Below, piece after piece: positions 8,255 to 18,931 of a stretch of 18,931 bases of DNA. Where the stretch lies: assembly GCF_002943415.1 (NCBI RefSeq), contig NZ_PTQZ01000005.1:299-19229 (forward strand). The letters are read 5' to 3'. The translations under genes were made by a program, and so were the position numbers. Positions within the stretch are counted from its first letter, which is position 1; each line of letters starts with the position of its first letter. The DNA is from Amnimonas aquatica. Lineage in GTDB: Bacteria; Pseudomonadota; Gammaproteobacteria; Pseudomonadales; Moraxellaceae. Below the pieces are notes generated by a model that made no database searches, was not told the origin of the DNA, and saw only the letters and a program-made list of their open reading frames with translations.

Positions 8255-9058
8255 ATGACAGAGTCAGCGTCCGATCTGGTGCAAATCCGTGATCTCAGCT
8301 TCAAGCGTGGCGACCGCGTCATTTTCGACCGGGTCAACCTGCGCATCCGTCGTGGCCAGGTCACGGCCATCATGGGCCCCTCCGGTTGCGGCAAGACCAC
8401 CATGCTGCGTTTCATCGGCGGCCAGCTCCGGCCCGACAGCGGCGAAGTGCTGGTGAATGGCCAGAACGTTCCGGCCCTGGCGCGCGATGACCTGTTCCGA
8501 CTGCGCGCGCGCATGGGCATGCTGTTCCAGTCCGGCGCCCTGTTCAGCGACCTGTCGGTGTACGAGAACGTCGCCTTCCCGCTGCGCGCTCATACCTCTC
8601 TGCCGGAATCGCTGATCCGCGACATCGTGCTGCTCAAGCTGGAGTCGGTCGGCCTGCGCGGCTCCGAGCAGCTCATGCCGGCCGAGCTGTCGGGCGGCAT
8701 GGCGCGCCGCGCCGCGCTGGCGCGCGCGATCGCGCTCGACCCCGAACTGATCATGTACGACGAGCCCTTCGCCGGCCAGGATCCCATGGTCATGGGCGTG
8801 CTGGTTCGGCTGATCCGCACGCTGCGCGAGGCGCTGGACCTGACCACGGTGATCGTCTCGCACGACGTCGACGAGACCCTGTCGATCGCCGACTACATCT
8901 ACGTGCTGGCCAACGGCCAGGTGGTCGGCGAGGGCTCGCCGGACGAGCTGCGCGCCTCGGCCTCGCCGTTCGTGCAGCAGTTCCTGAACGGCGAGGCCGA
9001 CGGCCCGGTGCGTTTCCACTATCCGTCGCGGCCCTGGGCCGACGTGCTGGGAGGCTGA
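8255..9058 (+). CDS. mlaF: Phospholipid transport ABC ATP-binding protein MlaF
   Basis: Cytoplasmic ATPase (267 residues; E. coli 269) of the MlaFEDB inner-membrane complex, which with MlaC maintains outer-membrane lipid asymmetry by moving phospholipids between membranes. Motifs: Walker A GPSGCGKT (41-48), Q-loop Gln92, signature LSGGM (145-149), Walker B LIMYDEP (165-171) with Glu170, and switch His203 in VSHDVDE. The LSGGMARRAALARAI form of the signature is typical of MlaF/Ttg2A. The start at 8255 gives MTESASDLVQIRDLSFKRGDR; much longer in-frame extension upstream covers the antisense of kdsD and was rejected. The C-terminal PVRFHYPSRP tail is usual for this family. First gene of the operon. 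Confidence 0.96.
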   Translation: MTESASDLVQIRDLSFKRGDRVIFDRVNLRIRRGQVTAIMGPSGCGKTTMLRFIGGQLRPDSGEVLVNGQNVPALARDDLFRLRARMGMLFQSGALFSDLSVYENVAFPLRAHTSLPESLIRDIVLLKLESVGLRGSEQLMPAELSGGMARRAALARAIALDPELIMYDEPFAGQDPMVMGVLVRLIRTLREALDLTTVIVSHDVDETLSIADYIYVLANGQVVGEGSPDELRASASPFVQQFLNGEADGPVRFHYPSRPWADVLGG

Positions 9059-9061
9059 TCC

Positions 9062-9844
9062 ATGCTGTCGCGCGTGCAGGCGCTGGGTGCCGAAGGCATC
9101 GCCGTGATCCGTTCGCTGGGCTCCGCCGGCCTCTTCCTGTGGCAGGCGCTGGTGTGCTGGCCGCGCTGGCGCCAAGCGTTGCCGCTGCTGATCCAGCAGA
9201 TCTACGCCGTTGGCGTGCTGTCGCTGGTCATCATCGTGGTGTCGGGCCTGTTCATCGGCATGGTGCTCGGGCTGCAGGGCTACAACATCCTCATTACCTA
9301 CGGCAGCGAGCAGGCGCTCGGCACCATGGTGGCGCTGACACTGGTGCGCGAGCTCGGGCCGGTGGTCACCGCGCTGCTCTTCGCCGGCCGCGCGGGTTCC
9401 GCGCTGACCGCCGAGATCGGCCTCATGAAGGCCACCGAGCAGCTCTCCAGCATGGAGATGATCGGCGTCGATCCGCTGCGCCGCATCGTGGCGCCGCGCT
9501 TCTGGGCCGGCGTCATCACCATGCCGCTGCTGGCGGCCATCTTCACCGCGGTCGGCATTCTCGGCGGGCGCCTGGTCGGCGTCGACTGGCTGGGCGTGTT
9601 CGAGGGCTCGTACTGGGCCAACATGCAGCAGTCGGTGAATTTCCTCGACGATGTCGTCAACGGCCTGATCAAGGCCCTGGCCTTCGGCATCGCGGTGACC
9701 TGGATCGCGGTGTTCCAGGGCTATGATTGCGAACCCACCAGCGAAGGTATTTCGCGCGCGACCACGCGCACGGTGGTCTATGGTTCCCTGGCGGTGCTGG
9801 CTCTGGATTTCATCCTGACCGCCGTCATGTTCGGAGGCGTTTGA
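9062..9844 (+). CDS. mlaE: Phospholipid transport permease MlaE
   Basis: Integral inner-membrane permease (260 residues, same as E. coli) of the MlaFEDB complex. Several hydrophobic segments are evident ([36 protein letters not shown]; the C-terminal [19 protein letters not shown]). The family motif [34 protein letters not shown], which contains the coupling helix contacting MlaF, is intact, followed by the conserved [19 protein letters not shown]. Gene start is 3 nt after mlaF, with a GGGAGG ribosome binding site inside the mlaF end. It is followed by mlaD after one base (TGAGATG). Confidence 0.97.
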   Translation: MLSRVQALGAEGIAVIRSLGSAGLFLWQALVCWPRWRQALPLLIQQIYAVGVLSLVIIVVSGLFIGMVLGLQGYNILITYGSEQALGTMVALTLVRELGPVVTALLFAGRAGSALTAEIGLMKATEQLSSMEMIGVDPLRRIVAPRFWAGVITMPLLAAIFTAVGILGGRLVGVDWLGVFEGSYWANMQQSVNFLDDVVNGLIKALAFGIAVTWIAVFQGYDCEPTSEGISRATTRTVVYGSLAVLALDFILTAVMFGGV

Positions 9845-9845
9845 G

Positions 9846-10367
9846 ATGCGTATCAAGTCCCTTGAGCTGGTGGTCGGCGGCTTCCTGCTGCTGGCGTTCG
9901 GCGCCCTCATGTTCCTGGCGATCCAGGTCAGCGGCCTGTCGTCGGAAATGAGCAAGCCCAGCTACCGGGTCCACGCCCTGTTCCAGAACGTCGGCGGCCT
10001 CACCGTGCGCGCCAAGGTCACCATGGCCGGTGTCACCATCGGCCGCGTCGAGTCCATCGAGCTCGATCGCAAGACCCAGCTCGCGCGCGTGGAGCTGTCC
10101 ATCGACCGCACGGTGGACGACATCAGCACCGACACGGTGGCGGCCATCCTCACCGCCGGCCTGCTGGGCGAGAAGTACATCGGCCTGACGCCGGGTGCCG
10201 ACGAGGACTTCCTCAAGGAGGGCAGCCGCATCGAGCAGACGCAGTCGTCGCTGGTGCTGGAAGACCTGATCGGCAAGTTCCTGTTCAACAAGGCCACGGA
10301 AACGCCGGCGGGCGAGGCCGGCGCAAGTGGTTCCGCGTCAGCCGCGGGCGCCGACGACGCGTTCTGA
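9846..10367 (+). CDS. mlaD: Phospholipid transport MCE-domain protein MlaD
   Basis: Inner-membrane-anchored MCE protein (173 residues). It forms a hexameric ring on MlaFEB and contacts periplasmic MlaC. One N-terminal transmembrane helix (about 8-28, LVVGGFLLLAFGALMFLAI) precedes a single MCE domain (about 38-115) that includes FQNVGGLTVRAKVTMAGVTIGRV. The pore-loop segment LLGEKYIGLTPG is present. The C-terminal end (about 151-173) is low-complexity Ala/Gly/Ser and probably disordered. Signal anchoring, length and position between mlaE and mlaC all agree. Confidence 0.96.
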   Translation: MRIKSLELVVGGFLLLAFGALMFLAIQVSGLSSEMSKPSYRVHALFQNVGGLTVRAKVTMAGVTIGRVESIELDRKTQLARVELSIDRTVDDISTDTVAAILTAGLLGEKYIGLTPGADEDFLKEGSRIEQTQSSLVLEDLIGKFLFNKATETPAGEAGASGSASAAGADDAF

Positions 10368-10396
10368 TAGGCATGGAAACGAGAAGGAGATTCCCC

Positions 10397-11053
10397 ATGG
10401 TCCGCCTGTTCACATCCCTGTCTTCCCGCCTCGTGCTGGTGCTGCCGGCGCTGCTGCTGGCGCTGTCGCCGCTGCCGGCCGCCGCTGCCGGCGAGGCCAA
10501 TCCCCAGGTGGTGGTGAAGTCCGCCGTCGACACCCTGACCGCGCGCATCGTCAAGGAGCGCCAGGCGCTGAAGAGCAGCCCGGCGGCGCTGAACCAGCTG
10601 GTCGAGCAGAACATCACGCCGTTCGTCGACATTCCGGGCATTGCCCGCGGGGTCATGGGCCAGTTCTACCGCCAGGCCAGCGACGCCCAGCGCGCCCGCT
10701 TCACCGAGGTGTTCAAGCAGAGCATGGTGCGCACCTACGCCAACGGCCTGATCGCCTACGACAACGAGAAGATCGTGTTCAAGCCCTACCGCCCGGGTGA
10801 CGACCCCGCGCGCGGCCAGGTCGATGTCGAGGTCACCCTGGACAGCGGTACCGTGGTGCCGGTGACCTTCCAGATGCAGCGCGACGCCCAGGGCAACTGG
10901 AAGGCGCGCAACCTGATCGTCAACGGCCTCAACCTTGGCCTGACCTTCCGCAAGCGCTTCGCCGAAGTCATGGAGCAGAACACCAACAACATCGACAAGG
11001 CCATCGCTGCCTGGTCTCCGGGCCCGGTCGATGTCGTGAAGGACAAGAAATGA
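10397..11053 (+). CDS. mlaC: Phospholipid-binding periplasmic shuttle MlaC
   Basis: Periplasmic lipid carrier (218 residues with signal; E. coli 211) that moves phospholipids between the outer-membrane MlaA-porin complex and MlaFEDB. A signal peptide is visible (RLVLVLPALLLALSPLPAAAA), with likely cleavage before GEANPQ. Family segments include FVDIPGIARGVMGQFYRQAS, ARFTEVFKQSMVRTYANGLI and the C-terminal GNWKARNLIVNGLNLGLTFRKRF. The start was placed at the ATG at 10397, preceded by AGAAGGAG with 8-nt spacing; the ATG at 10373 lacks such a site and would prepend eight residues (METRRRFP) ahead of this start. The stop overlaps mlaB as ATGA. Confidence 0.95.
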   Translation: MVRLFTSLSSRLVLVLPALLLALSPLPAAAAGEANPQVVVKSAVDTLTARIVKERQALKSSPAALNQLVEQNITPFVDIPGIARGVMGQFYRQASDAQRARFTEVFKQSMVRTYANGLIAYDNEKIVFKPYRPGDDPARGQVDVEVTLDSGTVVPVTFQMQRDAQGNWKARNLIVNGLNLGLTFRKRFAEVMEQNTNNIDKAIAAWSPGPVDVVKDKK

Positions 11054-11372
11054 CCGCCCGGGTCAGCGCGCTGCCCGACAACGCCGGACTCAGCCTGTCT
11101 GGCGTTGTCGACTACGCGTCCGCCGAAGCCTGCCTGAACGCCGGTGTCGGCGTGATCGGCGGCCTGGTGCCGGGCGATGCGCCCTGGGTCTGCGACCTGT
11201 CCGGGCTGGAGTCCGGCAGCAGCGTGACCGCCGCCGTGCTCATGGGCTGGCAGCGTGCCGCCGGCAGCCGCGGCCGTGCGCTGGCGCTGCGTGCCGTGCC
11301 CGGGCGCCTGCGCGCCATCCTGCAGGCCAGCAACCTGCTTTCCGTTTTCCGCCTCACTGATGACGAGCCACG

Positions 11373-11376
<4 letters not shown>
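11050..11376 (+). CDS. mlaB: STAS-domain protein MlaB
   Basis: Cytoplasmic STAS-domain subunit (108 residues; E. coli 97) that binds MlaF and is needed for assembly and activity of the Mla ATPase. The core STAS strand-loop is DLSGLESGSSVTAAVLMGW at 49-67. In E. coli MlaB this loop has an Asp-Thr pair with the functional Thr52; by direct alignment the residues here are Ser57-Ser58, so a hydroxyl residue is kept but the acidic one is not. Overlaps mlaC and ibaG by ATGA on both sides. The assignment depends strongly on position, because STAS sequences diverge quickly. Confidence 0.88.
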
Positions 11377-13625
<2,249 letters not shown>

Positions 13626-13649
13626 TGCCGGCCGCGTGTGGCTGCGCCG

Positions 13650-13667
13650 CCGGACGTTAATGTCCGG
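13650..13667 (+). other. Small hairpin in the hisG-hisD gap
   Basis: A perfect 6-bp stem (CCGGAC at 13650-13655 with GTCCGG at 13662-13667) closes a GTTAAT loop within the 81-bp hisG-hisD spacer. No U-tract follows, so it is unlikely to be a terminator. A role in mRNA processing or none is possible. Confidence 0.3.
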
Positions 13668-13706
13668 GCCGCCCGGGGCAGGGCCGGGGCCCGAGAGAGG
13701 TAGAGC

Positions 13707-15044
13707 ATGAACAGACTCGACAGCCGCGATGCCGGCTTCTCCGCCGACCTGGACCGGCTGCTGGCCTGGGAAGGCGTGTCCGATGCCGCCGTGCAGCGCA
13801 CGGTGGATGAGGTCATCACCCGTGTCCGCAGCGAGGGTGATGCCGCCGTCGTCGATTACAGCAACCGCTTCGACCACCTGCAGGCCGCCGGCATGGCGGC
13901 GCTGACGGTGCCGCGCGAGCGCCTGCAGCAGGCCTATGAGCAGCTCCCGGGCCGCGAGCGCGACGCGCTGGCCGCCGCCGCCGAGCGCGTGCGCCGCTAC
14001 CACGCGCACCAGCGCCAGGAATCCTGGCAGTACACCGAGGCCGACGGCACCCTCCTCGGTCAGCAGGTGACGCCGCTGGACCGTGTCGGCATCTATGTCC
14101 CGGGCGGTAAGGCCTCGTACCCGTCGTCGGTGCTGATGAACGCGATCCCGGCCAAGGTCGCCGGCGTGCCGGAAGTCATCATGTGCGTGCCGACGCCGGG
14201 TGGCGAGGTCAACGAACTGGTGCTGGCAGCCGCCTGGCTGGCCGATGTCGACCGCGTGTTCACCATCGGTGGCGCCCAGGCCGTGGCCGCGCTGGCCTAC
14301 GGCACCGAAAGCGTGCCGCGCGTGGACAAGATCGTCGGTCCGGGCAACATCTATGTCGCCACCGCCAAGCGCCAGGTCTTCGGCCAGGTCGGCATCGACA
14401 TGATCGCCGGGCCGTCGGAAATCCTCATTTACTGCGATGGCCTCACCGATCCCGACTGGATCGCCATGGACCTGTTCTCGCAGGCCGAGCACGACGAGCA
14501 GGCGCAGTCCATCCTGATTGCCAGCGATGCCGCCTACCTCGATGCCGTGCAGGCGCGTGTCGATGCCCTGCTGCCGACGCTGGAGCGCGCCGACATCGCC
14601 GGCGTGTCGATCCGCGAACGCGGCGCGCTGATCCTGGTGCGCGACGAGGATGAAGCCGTCGAACTGATCAACCGCATCGCGCCCGAGCACCTGGAGTTGT
14701 CGGTGGCCGAGCCGCTGGCACTGCTGCCGCGCGTTCGCCACGCCGGGGCCATCTTCCTCGGTCGCCACACGCCGGAAGCGCTGGGCGACTACTGCGCAGG
14801 CCCCAACCACGTGTTGCCGACCTCGGGCACCGCGCGCTTCTCGTCGCCGCTGGGCGTCTACGATTTCCAGAAGCGCAGCAGCCTGATCGGCTGCTCGCCG
14901 GCCGGCGCGTCCACGCTGGCCGGCATCGCCTCCGTGCTCGCGCGCGGCGAGGGCCTGACCGCGCATGCGCGCTCCGCCGAGCTGCGCCTGCTGCCCGATG
15001 ACGAGCCGGCGCCGGCCGCCGGCGGTGTGGAGGGCGGGGCATGA
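13707..15044 (+). CDS. hisD: Histidinol dehydrogenase HisD
   Basis: Zinc- and NAD-dependent enzyme (445 residues; E. coli 434) that catalyses the last two oxidations, L-histidinol to L-histidine. The expected zinc ligands are all present: Gln259 and His262 in SQAEHDEQ, Asp361 in GDYCAGPNH and His420 in GLTAHARS. The catalytic pair Glu327-His328 lies in IAPEHLE. NAD-domain segments [18 protein letters not shown] and [14 protein letters not shown] are intact. GAGAGG precedes the ATG. The C-terminal extension ([15 protein letters not shown]) is short and low-complexity. The stop overlaps hisC as ATGA. Confidence 0.98.
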   Translation: MNRLDSRDAGFSADLDRLLAWEGVSDAAVQRTVDEVITRVRSEGDAAVVDYSNRFDHLQAAGMAALTVPRERLQQAYEQLPGRERDALAAAAERVRRYHAHQRQESWQYTEADGTLLGQQVTPLDRVGIYVPGGKASYPSSVLMNAIPAKVAGVPEVIMCVPTPGGEVNELVLAAAWLADVDRVFTIGGAQAVAALAYGTESVPRVDKIVGPGNIYVATAKRQVFGQVGIDMIAGPSEILIYCDGLTDPDWIAMDLFSQAEHDEQAQSILIASDAAYLDAVQARVDALLPTLERADIAGVSIRERGALILVRDEDEAVELINRIAPEHLELSVAEPLALLPRVRHAGAIFLGRHTPEALGDYCAGPNHVLPTSGTARFSSPLGVYDFQKRSSLIGCSPAGASTLAGIASVLARGEGLTAHARSAELRLLPDDEPAPAAGGVEGGA

Positions 15045-16123
15045 GCCGCTTCTGGAGTCCGTTCGTTCGTGACCTGGTGCCCTACGTGCCGGGCGAACAG
15101 CCGAAAATGGCCAATCTGGTGAAGCTCAACACCAACGAGCATCCCTACGGCCCGTCGCCGCTGGCCATCGCCGCCATGCAGGCGGCGGTGAACGATGACC
15201 TGCGCCTGTACCCGGACCCCAACGCCGACCAGTTGAAGACGGCGATTGCCGAGCATTTCGAACTGGCGGCGCAGGGTGGCGACAAGTCCTGGGTATTCGT
15301 CGGCAACGGTTCCGACGAAGTGCTGGCGCACGCCTTCCACGGCCTGTTCCAGCACGATCTGCCGCTGCTGTTTCCGGACGTGACCTACAGCTTCTACCCG
15401 GTCTATGCCGGGCTCTACGGCATCCGCCACGAGACCGTGGCGCTGAACGCGGCGTTCGAGATCGACCCGGCGGATTACGCGCGGCCGAACGGCGGCATCA
15501 TCTTCCCCAACCCGAACGCGCCCACCGGCCGGCTGCTGCCGCTGGCGGCCATCGAGCGCCTGCTCGCCGACAGCCCGGATTCGGTGGTGCTGGTGGACGA
15601 GGCCTATATCGATTTCGGTGGCGACAGCGCGGTGGCGCTGGTCGGTCGCCATCCCAACCTGCTGGTGACGCAGACGCTGTCGAAGTCGCGTGCGCTGGCC
15701 GGCCTGCGCGTCGGTTTCGCCATTGGCCAGCCCGAGCTGATCGAGGCGCTGGAGCGGGTCAAGAACAGCTTCAACTCCTACCCGCTGGGGCGCGTGGCCC
15801 AGGCAGGCGCGGTCGCCGCCATCCGCGACCGCGGCCATTTCGGTGCCATGCAGGACATGGTCATCATGCAGCGCGACTCGCTGACGACGCGACTGGAGCG
15901 GCTGGGTTTCGAGGTGCTGCCGTCGGGTGCGAACTTCGTGTTCGCGCGCCATCCTGAGCATGCCGGTCCGGCACTGACCGCAGCACTGCGCGAGCGCGCG
16001 GTGATCGTGCGCAACTTCCGCCAGCCGCGCATCGAGGATTTCCTGCGCATCACCGTGGGCACGCCGGATCAGCATCGCGCGCTGATCGGGGCGCTGGAGG
16101 AGATCCTCGCCGGCGCGGTATGA
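15041..16123 (+). CDS. hisC: Histidinol-phosphate aminotransferase HisC
   Basis: PLP-dependent class I/II aminotransferase (360 residues) that converts imidazole acetol phosphate to histidinol phosphate. The N-terminal [15 protein letters not shown] is the HisC family signature. NPNAPTG (157-163) and [10 protein letters not shown] (185-194) contact PLP; Lys215 in [14 protein letters not shown] is the Schiff-base lysine, followed by the conserved Arg223. The C-terminal part has SGANFVFAR and [10 protein letters not shown], which bind the substrate phosphate and carboxylate. It ends the mla-to-his operon; 13 nt after its stop a perfect 29-bp inverted repeat begins. hisB and the rest of the pathway are not in the window. 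Confidence 0.97.
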   Translation: MSRFWSPFVRDLVPYVPGEQPKMANLVKLNTNEHPYGPSPLAIAAMQAAVNDDLRLYPDPNADQLKTAIAEHFELAAQGGDKSWVFVGNGSDEVLAHAFHGLFQHDLPLLFPDVTYSFYPVYAGLYGIRHETVALNAAFEIDPADYARPNGGIIFPNPNAPTGRLLPLAAIERLLADSPDSVVLVDEAYIDFGGDSAVALVGRHPNLLVTQTLSKSRALAGLRVGFAIGQPELIEALERVKNSFNSYPLGRVAQAGAVAAIRDRGHFGAMQDMVIMQRDSLTTRLERLGFEVLPSGANFVFARHPEHAGPALTAALRERAVIVRNFRQPRIEDFLRITVGTPDQHRALIGALEEILAGAV

Positions 16124-16136
16124 GCTGCACGAGGTA

Positions 16137-16213
16137 CAGAAAGGCCTAAGTCCTTCCCGGAAAACTGTAGCGCTTTACCAGCGTGTTTTCCGGGAAGGAC
16201 TTAGGCCTTTCTG
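16137..16213. repeat. Perfect 29-bp inverted repeat with 19-nt loop, possible bidirectional terminator
   Basis: Bases 16137-16165 are the exact reverse complement of 16185-16213, with a 19-nt spacer at 16166-16184. The spacer itself can form a 4-bp stem (CGCT 16171-16174 with AGCG 16180-16183). The element fills the gap between the stops of convergent hisC and the DegS-like gene (13 and 17 bp away). The stem ends in AGAAAGGCC/GGCCTTTCT, so each strand offers a short U-rich stretch, but no free U-tract follows. Arm GC is about 52%, lower than the flanking genes. No flanking target duplication is visible. It could be a bidirectional terminator, an RNase III substrate or a miniature mobile repeat. 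Confidence 0.95.
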
Positions 16214-16230
16214 CGCTCAGCGGGTGCGGA

Positions 16231-17367
<1,137 letters not shown>

Positions 17368-17450
17368 ATCAGGGCTTCCTGTGGTCTGTGGTTCGCCGTG
17401 CGTGGTCGGCGGATGCGGCGCCTGCCGGTACGCACGCGCGCATGCCGGAA

Positions 17451-17479
17451 AATATGGGGGTGGTCCTGGCGTCTGGCAA
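17451..17479 (-). promoter_or_regulatory. Possible promoter for the DegS/AlgW-like gene
   Basis: On the minus strand TTGCCA (17479-17474), a 17-nt spacer and CATATT (17456-17451) each match 4 of 6 sigma-70 consensus positions. Transcription would start near 17444, leaving a leader of about 77 nt. The site lies in the 152-bp divergent region between this gene and the Nif3 gene. Confidence 0.35.
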
Positions 17480-17519
17480 GGGCTGCGGCCACCACAAGCA
17501 ATCTGGCGAGGTTTGAAGC

Positions 17520-18272
17520 ATGCTGTTGAACGAACTGGTGAGCCGCCTGGATGACCTGCTGCAGGCCGGGCGCTTCAATGATTACTGCCCCAACGGCCTG
17601 CAGGTGCAGGGGCGGGCAGAGGTGCGGCATCTGGTGAGCGGCGTCACCGCCTCCGAGGCGCTGATCGATGCCGCCATCGCCGAGGGCGCCGATGCCATCC
17701 TCGTGCACCACGGCTATTTCTGGAAGGGCGAGAACCCGGTGGTGACCGGCATGAAGCGGCGCCGTCTGGGCAAGCTGCTGGCGCACGACATCTCGCTGAT
17801 CGCCTACCACCTGCCGCTGGATGCCCATCCGGTGCTGGGCAACAATGCGCAGCTCGCCGAGGTGCTGGGGCTGATGCGCGAGGGGCCGCTGTTTCCGGAT
17901 CCGCGCCAGGTCGGCGATGTCGGCGTGCTGCCCGAGGCCGTGCCGGCGGCGGCGTTCGCCGCGCACATCGGGGAGCGGCTGGGGCGGATGCCGCTGCATG
18001 TGCCGGGCGCGGACCGACCGATCCGCCGTGTTGCCTGGTGCACCGGTGGTGCCCAGGGTTTCATCGATCAGGCCATCGCGCAGGGGGTGGATGCCTACCT
18101 CAGCGGCGAGATATCCGAGCAGACCACGCATGCCGCGCGCGAGTCGGGCGTGCATTACTACGCGCTCGGGCATCATGTCAGCGAGCGCTACGGGGCCAGG
18201 GCGCTGGGAGCGTGGTGCGCGCGCGAGCTGGGGCTGAGCCACCGCTTCATCGATATCGACAATCCGGCCTGA
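17520..18272 (+). CDS. Nif3-like dinuclear metal centre protein (YbgI family)
   Basis: A 250-residue Nif3/YbgI-family protein (E. coli YbgI 247). The family forms toroidal hexamers with a two-metal site; it is often annotated as GTP cyclohydrolase I type 2, but that activity is not established, and its role is uncertain. Expected metal ligands are visible: His63-His64 in [10 protein letters not shown], Asp101 in YHLPLDAHP, and His218 or His219 with Glu222 in [27 protein letters not shown] is also conserved. GCGAGG precedes the ATG at 17520. It diverges from the protease gene, an arrangement similar to Pseudomonas, where a Nif3-like gene lies next to algW. Confidence 0.94.
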   Translation: MLLNELVSRLDDLLQAGRFNDYCPNGLQVQGRAEVRHLVSGVTASEALIDAAIAEGADAILVHHGYFWKGENPVVTGMKRRRLGKLLAHDISLIAYHLPLDAHPVLGNNAQLAEVLGLMREGPLFPDPRQVGDVGVLPEAVPAAAFAAHIGERLGRMPLHVPGADRPIRRVAWCTGGAQGFIDQAIAQGVDAYLSGEISEQTTHAARESGVHYYALGHHVSERYGARALGAWCARELGLSHRFIDIDNPA

Positions 18273-18278
18273 GGCCGG
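18264..18278 (+). other. GC hairpin straddling the Nif3-gene stop codon
   Basis: CCGGCC (18264-18269) and GGCCGG (18273-18278) form a perfect 6-bp stem whose 3-nt loop is the TGA stop codon. A further GGCCGGC/GCCGGCC pair (18273-18279 with 18307-18313) could form an alternative larger stem. No U-tract follows. It may stabilise the transcript end or weakly terminate between the convergent Nif3 gene and pdxH. Confidence 0.3.
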
Positions 18279-18323
18279 CGATGCCCGTGTCTGCCGGTCA
18301 GTGCCTGCCGGCCGGGGGAGTGA

Positions 18324-18931
18324 TCAGGGCTGCAGGCGCTGGCGGGTCCAGCCGCCCTGGCCGTCCGGCAGGTACAGCACGCGGTCATGCAGGCGGCTGG
18401 GACGCCCCTGCCAGAACTCGATGTGGTCGGCGCCGAGGCCGTAGCCGCCCCAGTGCGGCGGCCTGGGTACCGGGGCCTGTTCCGGGTAGCGCTGCCGCAA
18501 TGTCTCGGCACGCCCGGCCAGCACCTGCGCGTCGCTGATGCTCCGGCTCTGCTCGGATGCCCAGGCGCCGATGCGGCTGCCGTAGGGGCGGGAAGCGAAG
18601 TAGGCGTCCGACTCGGCGGCATCGAGGCGGCTGACCGCGCCCTCGATGCGCACCTGACGTTCCAGTGCCGGCCAGAACAGCGTCAGCGCGGCCTGCGGGT
18701 TGTGCAGCAGGTCGTCGCCCTTGCGGCTTTCGTAGTTGGTGAAGAAATGCAGCTGGCCGCGCTCCACGCCCTTGAGCAGCACGATGCGCGCGCTCGGTCG
18801 GCCGCGTGCGTCGGCGGTGGCCAGGGTCATGGCGGTGGGTTCGGGGACGCCGGCCTCGATGGCCTCCTGCAGCCACTGCTGCAGCTGCGTCAGCGGGTCG
18901 GCGTGGCAGTCTTCCGGCGCCAGCCCGCGGC
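18324..18931 (-). CDS. pdxH: Pyridoxine/pyridoxamine 5'-phosphate oxidase PdxH (5' partial)
   Basis: FMN-dependent oxidase that converts pyridoxamine or pyridoxine 5'-phosphate to PLP, the cofactor used by HisC among others. The frame stays open to the window edge and shows the N-terminal segment LAPEDCHADPLTQLQQWLQE, so the start lies beyond 18931; about 15-20 residues are missing from the usual ~215. The internal ATG at 18830 is not the start because it would remove this conserved helix. FMN-binding segments RIVLLKGV, FFTNYESRKG and LERQVRIEG, then SRPYGSRIGAWASEQS, and the C-terminal IEFWQGRPSRLHDR with the substrate-binding Arg and His are present. It is convergent with the Nif3 gene, with 51 bp between stops. 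Confidence 0.96.
   Translation of the reverse strand, partial: RGLAPEDCHADPLTQLQQWLQEAIEAGVPEPTAMTLATADARGRPSARIVLLKGVERGQLHFFTNYESRKGDDLLHNPQAALTLFWPALERQVRIEGAVSRLDAAESDAYFASRPYGSRIGAWASEQSRSISDAQVLAGRAETLRQRYPEQAPVPRPPHWGGYGLGADHIEFWQGRPSRLHDRVLYLPDGQGGWTRQRLQP

Noticed and set aside
8264..9955. 563-codon minus-strand open frame opposite mlaF and mlaE
   Set aside because: Antisense shadow of two well-supported genes; no recognisable domain.

Overview
The window is GC-rich and gene-dense. It carries a conserved gammaproteobacterial housekeeping block, and its order closely matches the Pseudomonas-type cluster rapZ/ptsO - hpf - rpoN - lptBAC - kdsCD // mlaFEDCB - ibaG - murA - hisGDC // algW. 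The Lpt, Kds and Mla genes, IbaG and an AlgW/DegS-type protease point to a Gram-negative gammaproteobacterium. The short HisG and high GC argue against Enterobacterales. I cannot name the genus. There are no tRNA or rRNA genes, CRISPR arrays, prophages or insertion sequences. Every protein gene identified falls in a known family.

Layout: (1) 2-769 (+) is the 3' part of a nitrilase-family amidase, convergent with darP. (2) 845-2613 (-) holds darP, ptsO (NPr) and rapZ. (3) 2807-8116 (-) is a tight run transcribed as kdsD-kdsC-lptC-lptA-lptB-rpoN-hpf: Kdo precursor synthesis, LPS export, sigma-54 and ribosome hibernation. An intrinsic terminator (2721-2745) follows hpf, and the ptsN gene normally found there is absent. 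(4) 8117-8254 is a divergent promoter region. (5) 8255-16123 (+) is mlaFEDCB-ibaG-murA-hisG-hisD-hisC: retrograde phospholipid transport, a BolA-like protein, the first step of peptidoglycan synthesis, and three histidine enzymes. (6) 16137-16213 is a perfect 29-bp inverted repeat between convergent hisC and the protease gene. (7) 16231-17367 (-) is the DegS/AlgW-like periplasmic protease. (8) 17520-18272 (+) is a Nif3-family metal protein. (9) 18324-18931 (-) is pdxH, cut off by the window edge.

The genes mostly serve the cell envelope. KdsD and KdsC act toward Kdo for LPS, LptA/B/C export LPS, Mla maintains outer-membrane lipid asymmetry, MurA starts peptidoglycan synthesis, and the AlgW/DegS-like protease would sense envelope stress. 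RapZ in E. coli controls supply of glucosamine-6-phosphate, which feeds the UDP-GlcNAc used by MurA and by lipid A synthesis. Many junctions overlap (ATGA, GTGA or TGATG), suggesting translational coupling, including across functional boundaries (lptB-rpoN, murA-hisG).

I found no convincing undescribed multi-gene system. The points most worth a second look are the 77-nt perfect hairpin at 16137-16213, the missing ptsN, a sigma-54-like motif upstream of kdsD, and the shortened ptsO-darP-nitrilase neighbourhood.
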